Shown here: one piece after another, positions 1-24,150 of the stretch
Numbering within the stretch: the stretch's first letter is position 1
How the letters are laid out: the number at the start of each line of letters is the position of its first letter
From: Mnemiopsis leidyi
Taxonomy: Eukaryota; Ctenophora; Tentaculata; Lobata; Bolinopsidae
Assembly: GCA_000226015.1 (NCBI GenBank)
Contig: JH153585.1
Location: forward strand, 41,279 to 81,941
DNA: 40,663 nucleotides
Reading direction: 5' to 3'
Made by a program: the position numbers and the translations under genes
Notes under the pieces: model-generated
The model's input: the letters and a program-made list of their open reading frames with translations, nothing else
Database searches by the model: none
What the model was told of the DNA's origin: nothing

Positions 1-180
1 ATGGAGTCTGGACAGCTGGTCTTGGTCCAACATCCTGGACCACTGAAATGTATGTCTGTAGCGTGTAAAACTAAAATTTATTTACTTATTTATGGTTATT
101 TATAAGTCGGACGTTGATGACTTGGATTCAGAGTCTGTCCTGTTCTGGTGTCAAAGATTCACTTATTAGTTTTATGTTAT

Positions 181-415
181 GGGTTGGTGGTGTAGTGGTA
201 TCTACCTCGACTTTCTATGCAGAAGATCGGGGGTTAGATTCCCTGATCAATCCTAGAGGAGTGTGCTAAGGGCATTTGCCTATGCAATCTTATTTGATTG
301 ACGCAGCCGAATGACCAGGAAACCGTGATTGAGGGTTAAACGAGGAGGGCCTCCGTTAAAAGATCTATAATTTTCCAGGAGCCCCTTCAGTGTAACTGTA
401 AAAGCCTGGGTAAAG
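181..415 (+). repeat. tRNA-derived SINE, copy 1 (most complete)
   Basis: The head has a good pol III A-box (TGGTGTAGTGG, about 185-195) and, about 36 bases on, a degenerate B-box (GGTTAGATTCC, about 232-242), the spacing of a tRNA gene. A body shared with two other places in the window follows: AACCGTGATTGAGGG, GGAGCCCCTTCAGT and AAAAGCCTGGGT. The shared body shows this is a dispersed retroposon and not a functional tRNA. Related copies lie at about 3967-4132 and 38434-38622. Both are 5'-truncated relative to this one and end in a TACAAAATAC-like tail. Confidence 0.8.
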
Positions 416-419
416 AAGC

Positions 420-1890
420 GTCTTGTGACACATTAGTAAAGTCTTTTAATCGATTTTAGTAGCTAGTATTTTCAAAGGACATATTGCAATTGTTTTCACC
501 TTAACTTATTACCTTATTTAAAAATGTATGATATTGCCTTCTTCAAGAGGCTGGGTTAAACTTAACCTATTTGGATGAAATAATAATGTGACACATTGAC
601 TTAATCACAAAAGCTATTAAGATCTAAATATATCTAACATTAGATTTTGCTGCACTGTGCGGTATCGCAAATCTTTATTTTCACTGATTCATTAAGTTTT
701 CATCAACAAGGCCTACCTGAAACTTTATTCAGTTGCCCCCGTCTGCTAGACGGAGCAATAGAGTCGTCTACTCATGCATGATCATGCAAGTTTGCACTGG
801 AACTCGAGAATCAGGAACGGCTTCTAGATTCCTAAATCACCTGCAGACAAGATGCTATTGCTCTATTCGACCTTGCAGAAAGATAAGAGCATGATATTGT
901 TATAAATAAAATATAACATATCAATACAGCAATTTCCCAATAAAAATAATTCTATAAAAACATGACAGTTAGGGGGTATCGGAAATTTAGAGCTGTTAAA
1001 TTATTAACGAATTGGACCTCAATTTACTGAGATACTACATAAAGTGATATGTTTTAAATAGATAACTAAGTTATGTCTGTTTATGTTTTCTAGTCTTTTT
1101 GATATGTTTCTTATGTTTTTAATATTTTTTATTCTATGTTTTTATGTTTATAATTATGACTATGTCAATTGATAAATGAAGGAGTAAGGAAGAGAAGTTC
1201 GACAAAGCTGTGAAGATGTTTATTGTCATAATTATTGATTTTATTTTATTTTAATTTTTGATTAAATTGTTTTTATCTAATTATTTATATTATATTCGGG
1301 GTCATAAAGGACGATTTTTTCAAAGAATGATCAGTGTGGAAGACTTTTATATTTATTTGATTTCAGATCAGTTCAAAAGAATGGTTACCTCATGTGAATC
1401 TCTACATGGATGTGATATCCCATGAGTTTTCAATACGCAATTACATAGTTTCTTGGTAGTTTCTTGACTTTTCAGTTTATCATTCTGTTTTATAGCATTT
1501 TAAACTTGACTGTTCTTGATAGTGCATATTGACCGAATAATTTATACTTCATGAAATCTTCACTTCAAGTTCTATACAAATTTTTATTTTCAAGATAAAC
1601 CCTTTTTGTGTATAAGGACAATTTAGTATAGAATGTAATTTTAGTTTACTGTAAATTGATAACCGTAGTATCTTATTTCAGTTATTAAACTAAAAAACAT
1701 GCGCCAATGATCAATTCACCAGCAGGCATTGAAAAAGACTCTTCACTAAAAACACCATAAATGAAAAATAGTAGCGCTCGATTCAACAGAAATAAAAGCG
1801 CATTATGTTCAATTACTAAACCAGTATATCCCATACTTCACAAACAATGTGTGAGCTAGGTGGCAACTTGGAGCCACTCGCTGGTATAGT
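420..1890. other. AT-rich intergenic stretch without recognisable gene
   Basis: Long AT-rich tract. I see no conserved protein motif in any frame and no RNA gene. About 720-860 holds a short GC-richer patch with imperfect inverted words (GAGCAATAGAG and its complement around 850), probably part of an old repeat. About 1817-1890 resembles the repeat arm at 28925-28975 (ACTAAACCAGTATATCC compared with CTAAACCAGTACATCC), so it too is probably repeat-derived. Confidence 0.5.
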
Positions 1891-1898
1891 AAGAAAAT

Positions 1899-2330
1899 TT
1901 GTCAAGGTGTTACCCGACTCGAAAGCTTTTTAGCGAAAGCTCTTTAGCTGAGTCGCGCGCTCTGACAGAGTAGCAGACGCGCGCGACTTTATGTTTATGT
2001 TAGCATCTGGTTACCGGTCGTTGCGCGGCTCTCTCTACGTTTCCCTCCGTTGCAAAGCAACAATTAGCCTGAGGTCCCCAGGTAAGCATCTGGTTATAGT
2101 TAGTTATTGCCTTGCTGCTTGCGTCGCGTTGTAAGTTGATAGCCTGCTGTTACGCACTTCTGGCGTCCGTTGAGGCCACCAAGCGCTCTCACGCATTTCT
2201 GAATGCGCACGGGGGCTGCCGCTTCGCAGTTTACCTGAACAAGTGCTTTCTTGCGCTTCACGAGGTGATATCCGCCAGGAGAGCAGCAAGCGCCTGCGAG
2301 CCGCGCGCGAGTCGGGTAACACCTCGACAA
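1899..2330. mobile_element. Inverted-repeat element, TTGTC...CGACAA family (432 bp)
   Basis: The left end reads TTGTCAAGGTGTTACCCGAC and the right end (2311-2330) is its near-perfect reverse complement, GTCGGGTAACACCTCGACAA. The interior is GC-rich with GCGCGC runs and inverted words. The same termini recur at about 3014-3036, 27960-27981, 28019-28041, 28613-28634, 28759-28781 and 28792-28814, so they define a dispersed family. The overlapping open frames in this interval have no recognisable domain and look like chance frames. Most likely a non-autonomous DNA transposon (MITE); the superfamily is unassigned. Confidence 0.65.
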
Positions 2331-2341
2331 ACGTGCACTAG

Positions 2342-2638
2342 TCTGACTTTGTCCGACTCTTATTCGAAGCGAATGAGAATAAACATTAAAATGTCAGAAG
2401 GGTGCGCGCTGCCGTACAAACGTGGCGATCTGTTGCTTTAACCAAAGCCCTTTTGAGCGCGTTAAATTTAAATCGTTTTCCTCGGCTCAAGTTATAGTTA
2501 CATGTTACACAAATAAACCAGTTGTTACACGTGAGACAATAAAACAGTTGGTTAGGAAATTTTTGTACAGCAGCGCGCACCCTCCCGTCATTTTATTCTT
2601 TGCTTCGAATAAATGAGGGTCGGACAAAGTCAGACAAG
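2342..2638. mobile_element. Inverted-repeat element, GTCTGACTTTGTCCGAC family (about 297 bp)
   Basis: The left arm (about 2342-2425) runs from GTCTGACTTTGTCCGAC through TTATTCGAAGCGAATGAG to GTGCGCGCTGCCGTAC. The right arm (about 2563-2638) is its reverse complement, from GTACAGCAGCGCGCACCCTC to GTCGGACAAAGTCAGACAA. The arms are about 75-85 bases around a 140-base AT-rich loop. A second, larger pair with the same arms lies at 27512-28551. It sits only 11 bases from the end of the TTGTC element, and the same two families are neighbours again at 27.5-28.8 kb. Non-autonomous DNA transposon, superfamily unassigned. Confidence 0.65.
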
Positions 2639-2959
2639 CAAATTTCTGAAATTCAAAGAAGTTTAAACAATCGATGTTAATTAGTAAAATCAGTGAGTGA
2701 GGAGCAAGATACTTGAATAACGTTACTTGAATTACGTTACAGCTATAGCGGAATTGGATTTAAACCTTTTACAGTTTTATGTACATTAGTGTGTTTTTTA
2801 TCATTCTTTTTTAATGGTATATAAATATTTTTATCTAGGGTCTTTTGTGTATTCAAGGTGTAATTGTCTATTTTTTAATTACGTTGCCTAGCCCTGTAGC
2901 CTTGATTTTTACATAACATGTTAACGGGGGTTATAATCTGCCGAGGATATATCCGTCTA

Positions 2960-3040
2960 CCGTTCTAACGAAACGATTCTCGATCAGCTTTAATGTTTGA
3001 GCTGCGAGAGCTAGAGTCTGGTATCACCGCGACAATTAAC
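2960..3040. repeat. Solo end of the TTGTC...CGACAA family
   Basis: The block GAGCTGCGAGAGCTAGAGTC followed by TGGTATCACCGCGACAAT (about 2999-3037) matches the right terminus seen twice at 28750-28814 (AGCTGCGTGAGTCGGGTATC, then ACCGCGACAA). I found no partner end nearby, so it is a truncated copy or solo terminus. Confidence 0.5.
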
Positions 3041-3384
3041 AACAGGCAAATTCTTGTAAAAATATACAACCTTGTTTAAGGCTAGGAAGTATAACTCTGT
3101 TTTTAGAATATCCGGAATTAATGATGATGCGATCATTACTAACATTCTTCTGTGATAGAATAGTCAATAGAATATAGAATATAGAAAATAAGGTAATGAC
3201 ATACATCATCACATATTTACAAAACGATTTATCATAGTACAAACTGTGAAACTTAAAAGCTAATTATTAAGCCCTACTGTATAAATTACTACAAAATACT
3301 ATTATGCAAGCCTTATAAGCTTGAAAAAAACGTAATAGATTGAAAAAGCAAAATATAATTTTTTTCTAGTTCAAGAAAACGAGT

Positions 3385-3775
3385 TAAGTGTCCTTACCTC
3401 GAGCACCTTGCTTTGGAATGACCAGATTGAATTATGTATAAGTAAAGCCAATCAAATGTTGTGTTGGATTGCTAGGAATCTTATAAGTCGAGATGACATT
3501 GAGAGAACATTGACCATTGATATTAAGGGTTCATAAAACTCCAGTCAGGCCACATCTCGTATATTGTGTTCAGCTTTGGAATCTTGTAGGATTCCAAGGA
3601 TTAATCTTGAGGATTGAAAGCGTCCAGAGGCGCTTTATGAGGATGATTGAAGAGTTAGGCCTTCTTCCCTACTCCGAGCGACTGCAGGTTCTACAGCTGA
3701 CCACTCTCGCTGGGCAAGTGCTCGCTCATCGAGGTCGAGGTAGTATCCAAGAAGCCCAACCCAGTACGTGAACCA
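3385..3775 (+). pseudogene. LINE reverse-transcriptase 3' relic (CR1/L2/jockey-like)
   Basis: The first part, about 3417-3510, reads ISKANQMLCWIARNLISRD, the signature of the region just after the palm domain of non-LTR retrotransposon polymerases. A different frame (about 3520-3771) continues with KTPVRPHLVYCVQLWN, then ESVQRRFMRMIEELG and YSERLQVLQLTTL, the conserved thumb and C-terminal segment. The switch of frame between the two parts and the absence of the catalytic YADD region upstream show a 5'-truncated, frameshifted dead copy. Family knowledge places this segment in CR1/L2/jockey-type LINEs; the exact clade is not resolved. Confidence 0.8.
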
Positions 3776-3966
3776 GTTCGCAAATCAGTACGCCAACCAG
3801 TTCGCGAAATGGTTCGCGCACTGGTTCGGCAGTCCCCGAACCAGTCCGGGCTAGTTGTGACATAATGATTAAGTTGGAGATGTCGTAAATTAGTAAATCA
3901 CGCAACAGACTTGTACACTTCAAAATAGACCAATTTCATGCAATAACGATATAGAGAGACATAGAT

Positions 3967-4132
3967 CAGGGGTTCGATTCTTCTTCTTCGGTCGACTCAG
4001 CTGAATGACCGGGAAACCGTGATTGAGGGTTAAATGAGGAGGGTCTCCGTTTAAAGATCTGGTATCCTCCTGGAGCCCCTTCAGTATAACTGTAAAAGCC
4101 TGGGTACAGGTGTTACAAAATACAAAATATGA
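3967..4132 (+). repeat. tRNA-derived SINE, copy 2 (5' truncated)
   Basis: Begins at the B-box, here close to consensus (GGGGTTCGATTCTTC). It continues with the body GACCGGGAAACCGTGATTG, GGAGCCCCTTCAGTATAACT and AAAAGCCTGGGTACAG and ends in TTACAAAATACAAAATATG. The A-box half is missing. It follows the LINE relic, on the same strand. Confidence 0.75.
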
Positions 4133-4139
4133 AAAAGCA

Positions 4140-5100
4140 ATCTTGACACCGTCACCTGACCTGGACCTTTGAAGATATGACGTAGAAATTAGAAATTAGA
4201 AATTAGAATTGTAGATCTTATTACATGAATATAATGTCAGATCAGCAAGTCAAATAGTTCACAACCATTGTCCATAATCAATTCCTGTCAATGTACCAGA
4301 ATCGAAATCTACTGCACTAATGAGGTAAGATTGGTATCATTGTTCACACTAGATTTAATCTCTCACTTCCCATTCACCACACTACCTGTTCACTACTCCT
4401 GTGAATGAAGATGAGTGAATATAAACAATCCTTCAAACAAATCCAAATATTTATCACAATTCAGTATCACAAATCCATGTTTGATGATGTCTCTTCTTTT
4501 AGTAATATTAAACTTTTCCCGTTGGTAATATGATGAAAGTGAGTTGTTCCCTAAACACAATAACTCACAAACCCGACCATTGTTACTGAAGAATAGATTG
4601 TAGAGACCTCTCTAACTGTACTCTGTTTTACTAATAAAACAAAAGGGTAATAAAACAAAAGGGTATCTTTATTTGCAGTACAATCAATCAATATCAATAT
4701 AAAATGCTTTCCCTGAGCTCCTACTATAGACAGGTTGTACTTAAAATTTAAGCATTATAATTAATTATATGTTTAAGATAGATAGAATGAGTTTTAAACT
4801 TCAACACTGCATAGAAACAAACACATACTCGCTCATCGTGGGACATTCGAGAGACGGACACTCCAATTAAAAGCGTCTGTCTCCGCATGTGCCAAGACCA
4901 CATAAAATTGAAGTGTTCCATTAATCCATTCAGGTTTAACACAATCACTAACCATATTAAGATAGGATCATCTGAGTGTATTTGAATACAAAGAACTAAA
5001 GCTGATAATCGAGGTTGAAATACCATTAAATAATAAAATCTTTGAAAAATTGTGGCAAGTCCACAAAAATTGTGTTCTCTATCTTGCTAAACCGATCTAT
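4140..5100. other. Intergenic / possible 5' region of the FAM136A-like gene
   Basis: AT-rich sequence with small local duplications: AGAAATTAGAAATTAGAA near 4190 and TAATAAAACAAAAGGGTA twice near 4635-4665. No conserved protein is visible. A TTTTAG precedes the FAM136A start codon by two bases, so an untranslated upstream exon could lie here, but I cannot place it. Confidence 0.4.
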
Positions 5101-5112
5101 ATATATTTTAGC

Positions 5113-6396
5113 ATGGATTCTTTACAAGCAGAAGTTAACCAGTGCACTGAAAAGATTGAAGATGAAATTCTAGCTCCAATTCAAGGCTATGGTTACAAAA
5201 ATGCAAGTTTATGCTTCATGCCTGGAGCCAACAGAAGGTCACGTCAAGCCTGTGTTGAACGGGCTCTCAATCCTGCTAATCAGGTAAAGACTTTGAATTC
5301 TGGTAGGGCTTAAAAACTAAAACATATATCTAATGTTGGTTTTTTATGTGTTTTTTCTTTGTTGGGAAAAGGGCCAATTGTCAAAAAATGAAAAATTTCT
5401 CGTTGAGTATTACGAAACATGTTGCAGGCATCCGAGTATGTGCAAAATGAGTTCAACAACCTTAGTGAGCGTGTAAATCGATGTGCTCAGACTTGCTACG
5501 ACGATACGGTTGGGTTTAGCTCAACACAATCAGGTACTTACCACTTTTAAGTTTTTTGACATCAGGTTCTAATAACAAATGGACGTCAAAATTCTTGGGG
5601 AGGAATCAGAAATAGTTTTCTCTCACGTGACTCCGTTTCTTAGAATTGAACAGTGGTATCTCGCTTCTTACTAGTCAATAGCTGTTGCATGAAAATTTCT
5701 GACTCCTTCTCAAGGATTCTGACGTCCAACCTGATGTCAAAAAACGAATTACGAAAAAAATGCTCTTTGCTTGTTTACTAAATTCTGTCACAAAATCAGT
5801 GTTCAAATAATAATTTAGTTTTACGTAATTCGCGTTATTTGGTTTCAGGCGTGGTAATTGGGAAATATGGCCTTCTTTGAATCTTTTGTGATAAAAAGGA
5901 CTGAATGTCGTGATGATCATTTTGTTGTTACAACAAGTGAAAATCGCTATTAATCTTAATATCTGGTTTTATGCATTATCCTTGTAGATTTTTATTTAGC
6001 AAGTTAATACCAGTGATCCAGATGAATCAAAGAAAATACTTTGTGCCATAATCCATGCTTTGAAATTTAACTATTTTCTTACTCACAGAGGAACAAAAAA
6101 CGAGACTAGAGGAATGTACAAAAGCGTGCATGTTCAAAGCGAAAGCAGCTCTCCCAGACCTCATGAAACGTATCAGAGAGACCGTGCGACCCCTTCTTCC
6201 GCCCAGCTCGCAGTTCACGGAGGGCACACTTCTGTCTGAGAACAGTACTACTGCTGCTCCTGCTGGCATGCCCGGCTTCAACGTGCCCGGTACCGGTTTC
6301 GGTGGCATGTCACCACCTGGTGTTGGAGGTATACCCCTTTCTGGTGGGGGCCTTCCTGGTGGGGGTCTTCCTGGCAACTTGCCAAAACTCGGATAG
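5113..6396 (+). CDS. FAM136A: FAM136A-like protein (DUF842), 3 exons, 194 aa
   Basis: Exons 5113-5283, 5428-5533 and 6089-6396, all with GT-AG introns and consistent phase. Family knowledge: FAM136A is a small helical protein of the mitochondrial intermembrane space with paired Cys-x3-Cys motifs, as in twin-CX3C proteins. Seen here: CAQTC in exon 2 and CTKAC in exon 3, each in the family context (ERVNRCAQTCYDD and RLEECTKACMFKAKAALPDL). The N-terminal part (MDSLQAEVNQCTEKIEDEI, then ACVERALNPAN) aligns with the family start but keeps only single cysteines (LCFM, ACVERA) where CX3C pairs are normal. The protein is longer than the human one (138 aa) because of a Gly/Pro-rich tail (about residues 145-194) with GGG-LPGGG runs. 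The start has A at -3; an in-frame ATG further upstream at 5050 adds a non-conserved extension. No targeting peptide is apparent. Followed 530 bases downstream by the PLK gene on the same strand. Confidence 0.8.
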
Positions 6397-6926
6397 GTTT
6401 AGGTTAAGTTCAAAACTTTGGCTTGTTGCCCAGTGTGATAAAGTTGCGAGAATTGTGGCATGGGGAAGGATTTTGGAAACTGTTACTGCTGGTATCGTCT
6501 ACCATATTTGGATTTGGTTATTATTTTGTTCAGGACCCTGTCAGGTGTTTTTATCTCTTGCTCTTAAACCTCGAGCTAGATTCCGGAAAGTCTCAGTGTG
6601 AGAAAGGATCTGAAAAAGTTCAGTTAATCATATCTTCGAAAGAAGTGATTTATTTTTACAAGATGTCTTTGAAATTTTTTAGCTGTACATCTGATTGTGT
6701 TTGTAATTTATTCGTTTAAATTATTGAGATCAAAATGAGTTTTCCTAATTCATCTTACATCGAGAATGGTCAGTGTTGAAGCGTTCGACCAGCGCCACTT
6801 GACACCTACGCACAGTACGGCACAAACACAGCACCGCCCAATTTTTAAATATGTGGAAGACAGCACAGTCACAGGTGTAACAAAACAAGTAAACTAGTGT
6901 TCTGATCACAAGTTTCACCCAATAGG
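6397..6926 (+). promoter_or_regulatory. FAM136A 3' flank and PLK 5' flank
   Basis: The 530 bases between the stop of the FAM136A-like gene and the PLK start codon must hold the 3' UTR of the first gene and the promoter and 5' UTR of the second. I see no canonical AATAAA and no TATA box. About 6770-6930 is GC-richer and might be the PLK proximal promoter; that is an inference from composition and position only. Confidence 0.35.
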
Positions 6927-12277
<5,351 letters not shown>

Positions 12278-14000
12278 TATTTGTAGGCGAAATATGTGTG
12301 AAATTCTACAAGGCGCGGTTCGCCATTAGGACTTGAAAGCAATGGCAATGCCGTGAAAACGAAAGCTTGACGGTTGAGGTTGTGCTGGTAGTACTGTTAA
12401 CCTACCATCGTTACAATGTTTTTTTGTCACTCCGAGTGAGATTGACCAGACTGATTTCCGGGCGGTTAGTTTTTAGAAAATTCAAAGAAATGTTTGCATG
12501 AATGAAGACAGGAAAAAATTTTTAGATGATAAAAGGCGTTGCCCCCAAAAAACAAACGCTAAAAACCAACTAATTTTTGACTGTATCAATGATGTATTTT
12601 CATGGTCGTTATTCGATATTGTGAGTTGGGGTAAACTTAGAATTCAGTAATACCCTGACAAAACAACATACCCAATGCCCATGGTTTTAATTGAAATATT
12701 TTTAGTTTGAATTTAATTCTATCAAGACATAACTTTTTGCTGCATTTCCTCTGTGTTTACCTGACCAACCATTGGAGCACGAGTCTTCTTGACTGTTGCA
12801 TCTATGTATATTACTTCGCATTGACATTTCTTTTTAAGGATCAACTTGCCGATATGATGACGGATCTTATATTTCATAATATCTATTTGAATTTTCGATT
12901 GATTGCCTCTTTATACGATTGTAGTGTAAGTAATTATTGTTAAACTAGAAAGTTTATCATATGGATATTATAAATAAATTGAAACGAGCTGTGTCATTTG
13001 TGAATTTCCCTTATCTGACCTTTACACAAATTCTAATACCTTTAGACAAGTCCTTTTATCACAACTTGAACGGTTTTGAACTGCAAGTTTTTTGTTTGAA
13101 TTAGAATTGCTGTTCTCAAGCCCCGACCTTATTTTAAATTGCGGTTTACTTTAAATATGACGTGTGCCAGGTCAAAACAGGTATTTCATGATAAAAATAT
13201 AAATGTTAATGCGTATAAATCAACTATTTCACACATCCGTATCTTACAATGCTAACGATTCAGCTAAAAATATATCGGTCTCAATAAATCACATTCCAGG
13301 TGAATCCATTACACTAATTATTAAGTTTTACAGAAAAAGATATCTTACAAAATTTGATCGAACCAAAAAATCTTCCCACCGTCAGATTTCTAGTATAATA
13401 CAAACTGGGATAAGTAGGTTTAAAATGCCACAAAGTATTACGTAAGAAACGCACAAAAGTAATACATCTAAAAGAAATAGTGTATTATAAAACGGTTTTA
13501 AGAAAAGCAGCACAATTTAGACAATAACGCTCCTCAAAAGTTGTGAAGATTTCTATCACAGTTTAGATCAAGACTAGAATACATTGGGAAATAGTCACGG
13601 AGTTTGTACGTGTTTAGTTTCCAATATCGAATTTGTCAGAGTAAAAATAGCAAATGCTATTAAACTATCAAAACTGTGCACAAGCGTTGATGGTTGAGAA
13701 TAGATGCTGCATAAGTTTATAATATTATCACTAACAGAAAATGTTTCTTGTTTTAGCAAGACCAGTGCAATACCCGTCAAGTTCATAAATGCTTCCAAAA
13801 TAATCAGATGATCTCCGAAATATAATGTATAATCTATGCAGCTACATAAATATCGGTTAACACCTATAGAAATGATCGGGACAAAGTGTAAGCTCAACCA
13901 CGTTTTCTCCGTTGTTCTAACAACTAATAGACGGATAGAAAAGGAGCGGTAGTCAATCATGCAGAAATTACAAATTTATCGCGATCTATCATTTTTACAT
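12278..14000. other. Convergent intergenic region: 3' UTRs of PLK and p38
   Basis: The two genes end tail to tail about 1.7 kb apart. An AATAAA at 12973-12978 is the best candidate poly(A) signal for PLK and would give a 3' UTR of about 0.7 kb. The p38 end (minus strand) shows no clear AATAAA just below 14001. The longer open frames here (for example 13203-13445 and the complement of 13595-13960) have no conserved motif and AT-driven composition, so I do not call them genes. Confidence 0.5.
12973..12978 (+). terminator. Candidate poly(A) signal of PLK
   Basis: AATAAA in TTATAAATAAATTG, about 700 bases after the PLK stop codon, with a T-rich stretch following. Assigned by position only. Confidence 0.4.
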
Positions 14001-21802
<7,802 letters not shown>

Positions 21803-22051
21803 TATCTTAATAGCAAATAGGGATTTAGACTTGTGTTTGTAACTACACAATCTGGGAGCTGGCAAGCACCCCAGCCCGATTAGAGAGCCCATAAGGGGTA
21901 TATTGTGCCATTGAGGCAAGTGAGGTTTTATTGTTTGTATCCTCAAGTGATTGTACCCTTCCCAATATATTATTGAATCTGTTTTAGGGTCTGAGCCATA
22001 AATTTTACATAAGATAGTGATCAAAATGAATAACATAGAATATGGATACAA

Positions 22052-23230
22052 TTTATCAAATCGTTAAAAGCAGTAAATACTGAACTAGGCAAAAATAAAG
22101 TTCAAAAGTTGGCAAAGATGTATTTTAGTTCGCAATCCAGAAAGAATATTTCAACAAAAAAGTTGCCCATTCTCACATGTGAAGCAAACACAATTTTAAT
22201 GCAGTGAAAACAGCTCAAGTTAATCCATCATGTAGTTGAAATTGAATTAAAAGCAGATAAACAACTGTTTTGCATGAATACATATGGCAATAGTAAAAAA
22301 CCGTATCATAAAAACCAGGTCTGGTTTAAATCCTCACCAATTATTTAACAGGGATGTCGAGTTTTCTACCAATGTCTCTGTGCTTGCTAATTCAGATAGC
22401 ATTTTACAGGTGTATAATTGTAAGGTATAACTGTACCAAGAATTTAAATGTGGATGGGAAATTTTGGGTTTTCCTATTTTTTTCCATTGAGTGCTTTAAA
22501 ATTTTGAATAGATATAATATGTGATGATGTTATGTCATGATTATTACTTACTTACTTACCAAGAATTAACTATTCTACTTTAACAGCTTGAAACTTGCTT
22601 AGATAAAGATTTCTCTTATCTCTGCTGCTGCAAAGAGGTGTACTCAGCTCCATATTTGTCTCATACGGCTGCTTCTTTATCCTTGCTTTCTTCAACTATC
22701 TCTAACCATTTTTTCAATATACAGGGAAAGGGAGAGCTGGGGGCATTTCAATTGAACCACTATTCATTGCCTAACAAGCCTAACAAGAACTATGGATTAT
22801 GAAATATTGATGTGACCCTCCCCTTAATATCAAGTGACCATTTTCTTTCTCCTTCCATTCTCCTTTCTGGCTGTGCAAACTACAAGTCCCGTTTTTTAAA
22901 TCAAAAAGAAATTCAAGCTGGAATGAAATCCAATTTTAATGAAACCATCCCCTCAAAGCACCCCATCACTCCTGGTCTAGGTTACTTACAAGCTTATCAA
23001 CTGTTAGAATTGCTAGAGATGCAGCAGAAGGATAGTCCCGAAATGATACTGTCACCCATTAAACTCTGTTGTTCTCTCTGTTGTCCTCTCCCAAAAATAA
23101 CTTTGGTGATTAATTGTCTAATAATTGTCTAGTAATAACACATTCACATTTGTTGCTAGTTTTTCGCTCTCTTATGGCACAGCTTATCTCTACTGTTATC
23201 ACGACAACATACAGCTGGTCGCTTGTCTTG
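22052..23230. other. p38 upstream region
   Basis: AT-rich sequence upstream of the p38 start. It must hold the promoter and any upstream non-coding exon, but no TATA box or conserved element can be named. A 106-aa open frame at 22812-23132 shows no domain. Confidence 0.4.
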
Positions 23231-23281
23231 TTGTGTTACAGTGATCATGGAAAACATGGACTTTGAAAATATTAACTACAT

Positions 23282-24110
23282 GTGGAAGGAGATTTTTTCA
23301 AGCAGCAGTTGCAAAACTTTGGAAAACCGTATGGTAAACTGAAAGAAATTGCAGATCCCAAGTTTTCGAGGTCATTGAACAAGCCAGAACTAGTTTCCGT
23401 CTGCAGCAGGTCTCTAGAATTATACATGAGCTATTTAATGGAAACTGTCGAGTCATACCAAAATGTATGTACAACGCTTCAGGCTAAGTTAATTCAGAAT
23501 CAGGAAACGCTTATTAACATTCGGAAAGAGCTCTCTGAGTGTAAATCTGAAAAACTAGAATCGATGAAGAAAATAGTGGAAACTTCAGTTGCAGAATGCA
23601 GATTCAGTAAAAGAGGAGCTTATGACTTACAGTTCGGTAGTTGCTAACTCAGAGCCAGCAGCTGCCCCAGTTATCAGCCCAGAAGCTCTGAAAACCTTTG
23701 TAAAGACTGTAGTTGCAGAAGAGGACCGTAGCCACAATCTTCTTGTCTTTGGTTTGCCCGATGAGGAGGGCGAAGAGCTAGAGGCCAGAATCAGCGAGGT
23801 TTTAGAGCAAGTTGGCCAGAAACCAAAAGTTGAAGTACAGCGATTCGGTAAGAAGACTTCTACAACTACTCGCCCGGTAAAAGTCCGCCTACCAAGCTCC
23901 TTGATCATACATCAGATCTTGGCTAACCCTCGCAAACTGCGACTATCAGCAAAGTTTAAGACTGTGTTTTTGAGTCCTGATAGAACATTGGAGCAGCAGG
24001 AAGCCCGAAAGGAGCTGATTGCCAACATGAAAGCTTAAGCTATATCAGAGCCTGACAAGAAGTTTTATTTAAAAGAGGAACAGATATTCAGTTCTAATCG
24101 CAATGGCTGA
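23282..24110 (+). pseudogene. Decayed non-LTR retrotransposon ORF1-like gene
   Basis: The first open segment (23282-23647) has a heptad-like helical region, about residues 55-105 (TTLQAKLIQNQETLINIRKE and ECKSEKLESMKKIVETS), probably the ORF1 trimerising coiled coil. A second frame, offset by one base from about 23589, carries the RNA-binding-type C-terminal part: SHNLLVFGLPDEEGEE, VQRFGKKTS, RPVKVRLPS, ILANPRKLRLSAKFKTVFLS and ARKEL. This is a widespread pattern in LINE ORF1 proteins of marine invertebrates. A TAA at 24036-24038 interrupts the frame, yet the same frame continues with EPDKKFYLKEEQIFSSNRNG, the usual family end, to a stop near 24110. So the copy has at least one frameshift (near 23600) and one premature stop. 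No ORF2/RT follows. The family name is not resolvable from the sequence alone. Confidence 0.7.
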
Positions 24111-24150
24111 GTGCTTATATTTAAACAAGTGTGAAAGTGTTTGTTTTTAG

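Noticed and set aside
181..245. Possible tRNA gene
   Set aside because: A- and B-box words are present, but no cloverleaf with matching acceptor stem is visible and the body is shared with dispersed copies; it is a SINE head.
2100..2616. Cluster of overlapping 60-110 aa open frames on both strands
   Set aside because: They lie inside GC-rich inverted-repeat elements and show no domain.
4748..5026. 92-aa reverse open frame before the FAM136A-like gene
   Set aside because: No conserved motif and no splice partners.
13595..13960. 121-aa reverse open frame with hydrophobic segments
   Set aside because: No homology recognised, AT-driven composition, located in the convergent 3' region; no splice or family support.
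22812..23132. 106-aa open frame upstream of p38
   Set aside because: No domain, signal or neighbouring exon support.
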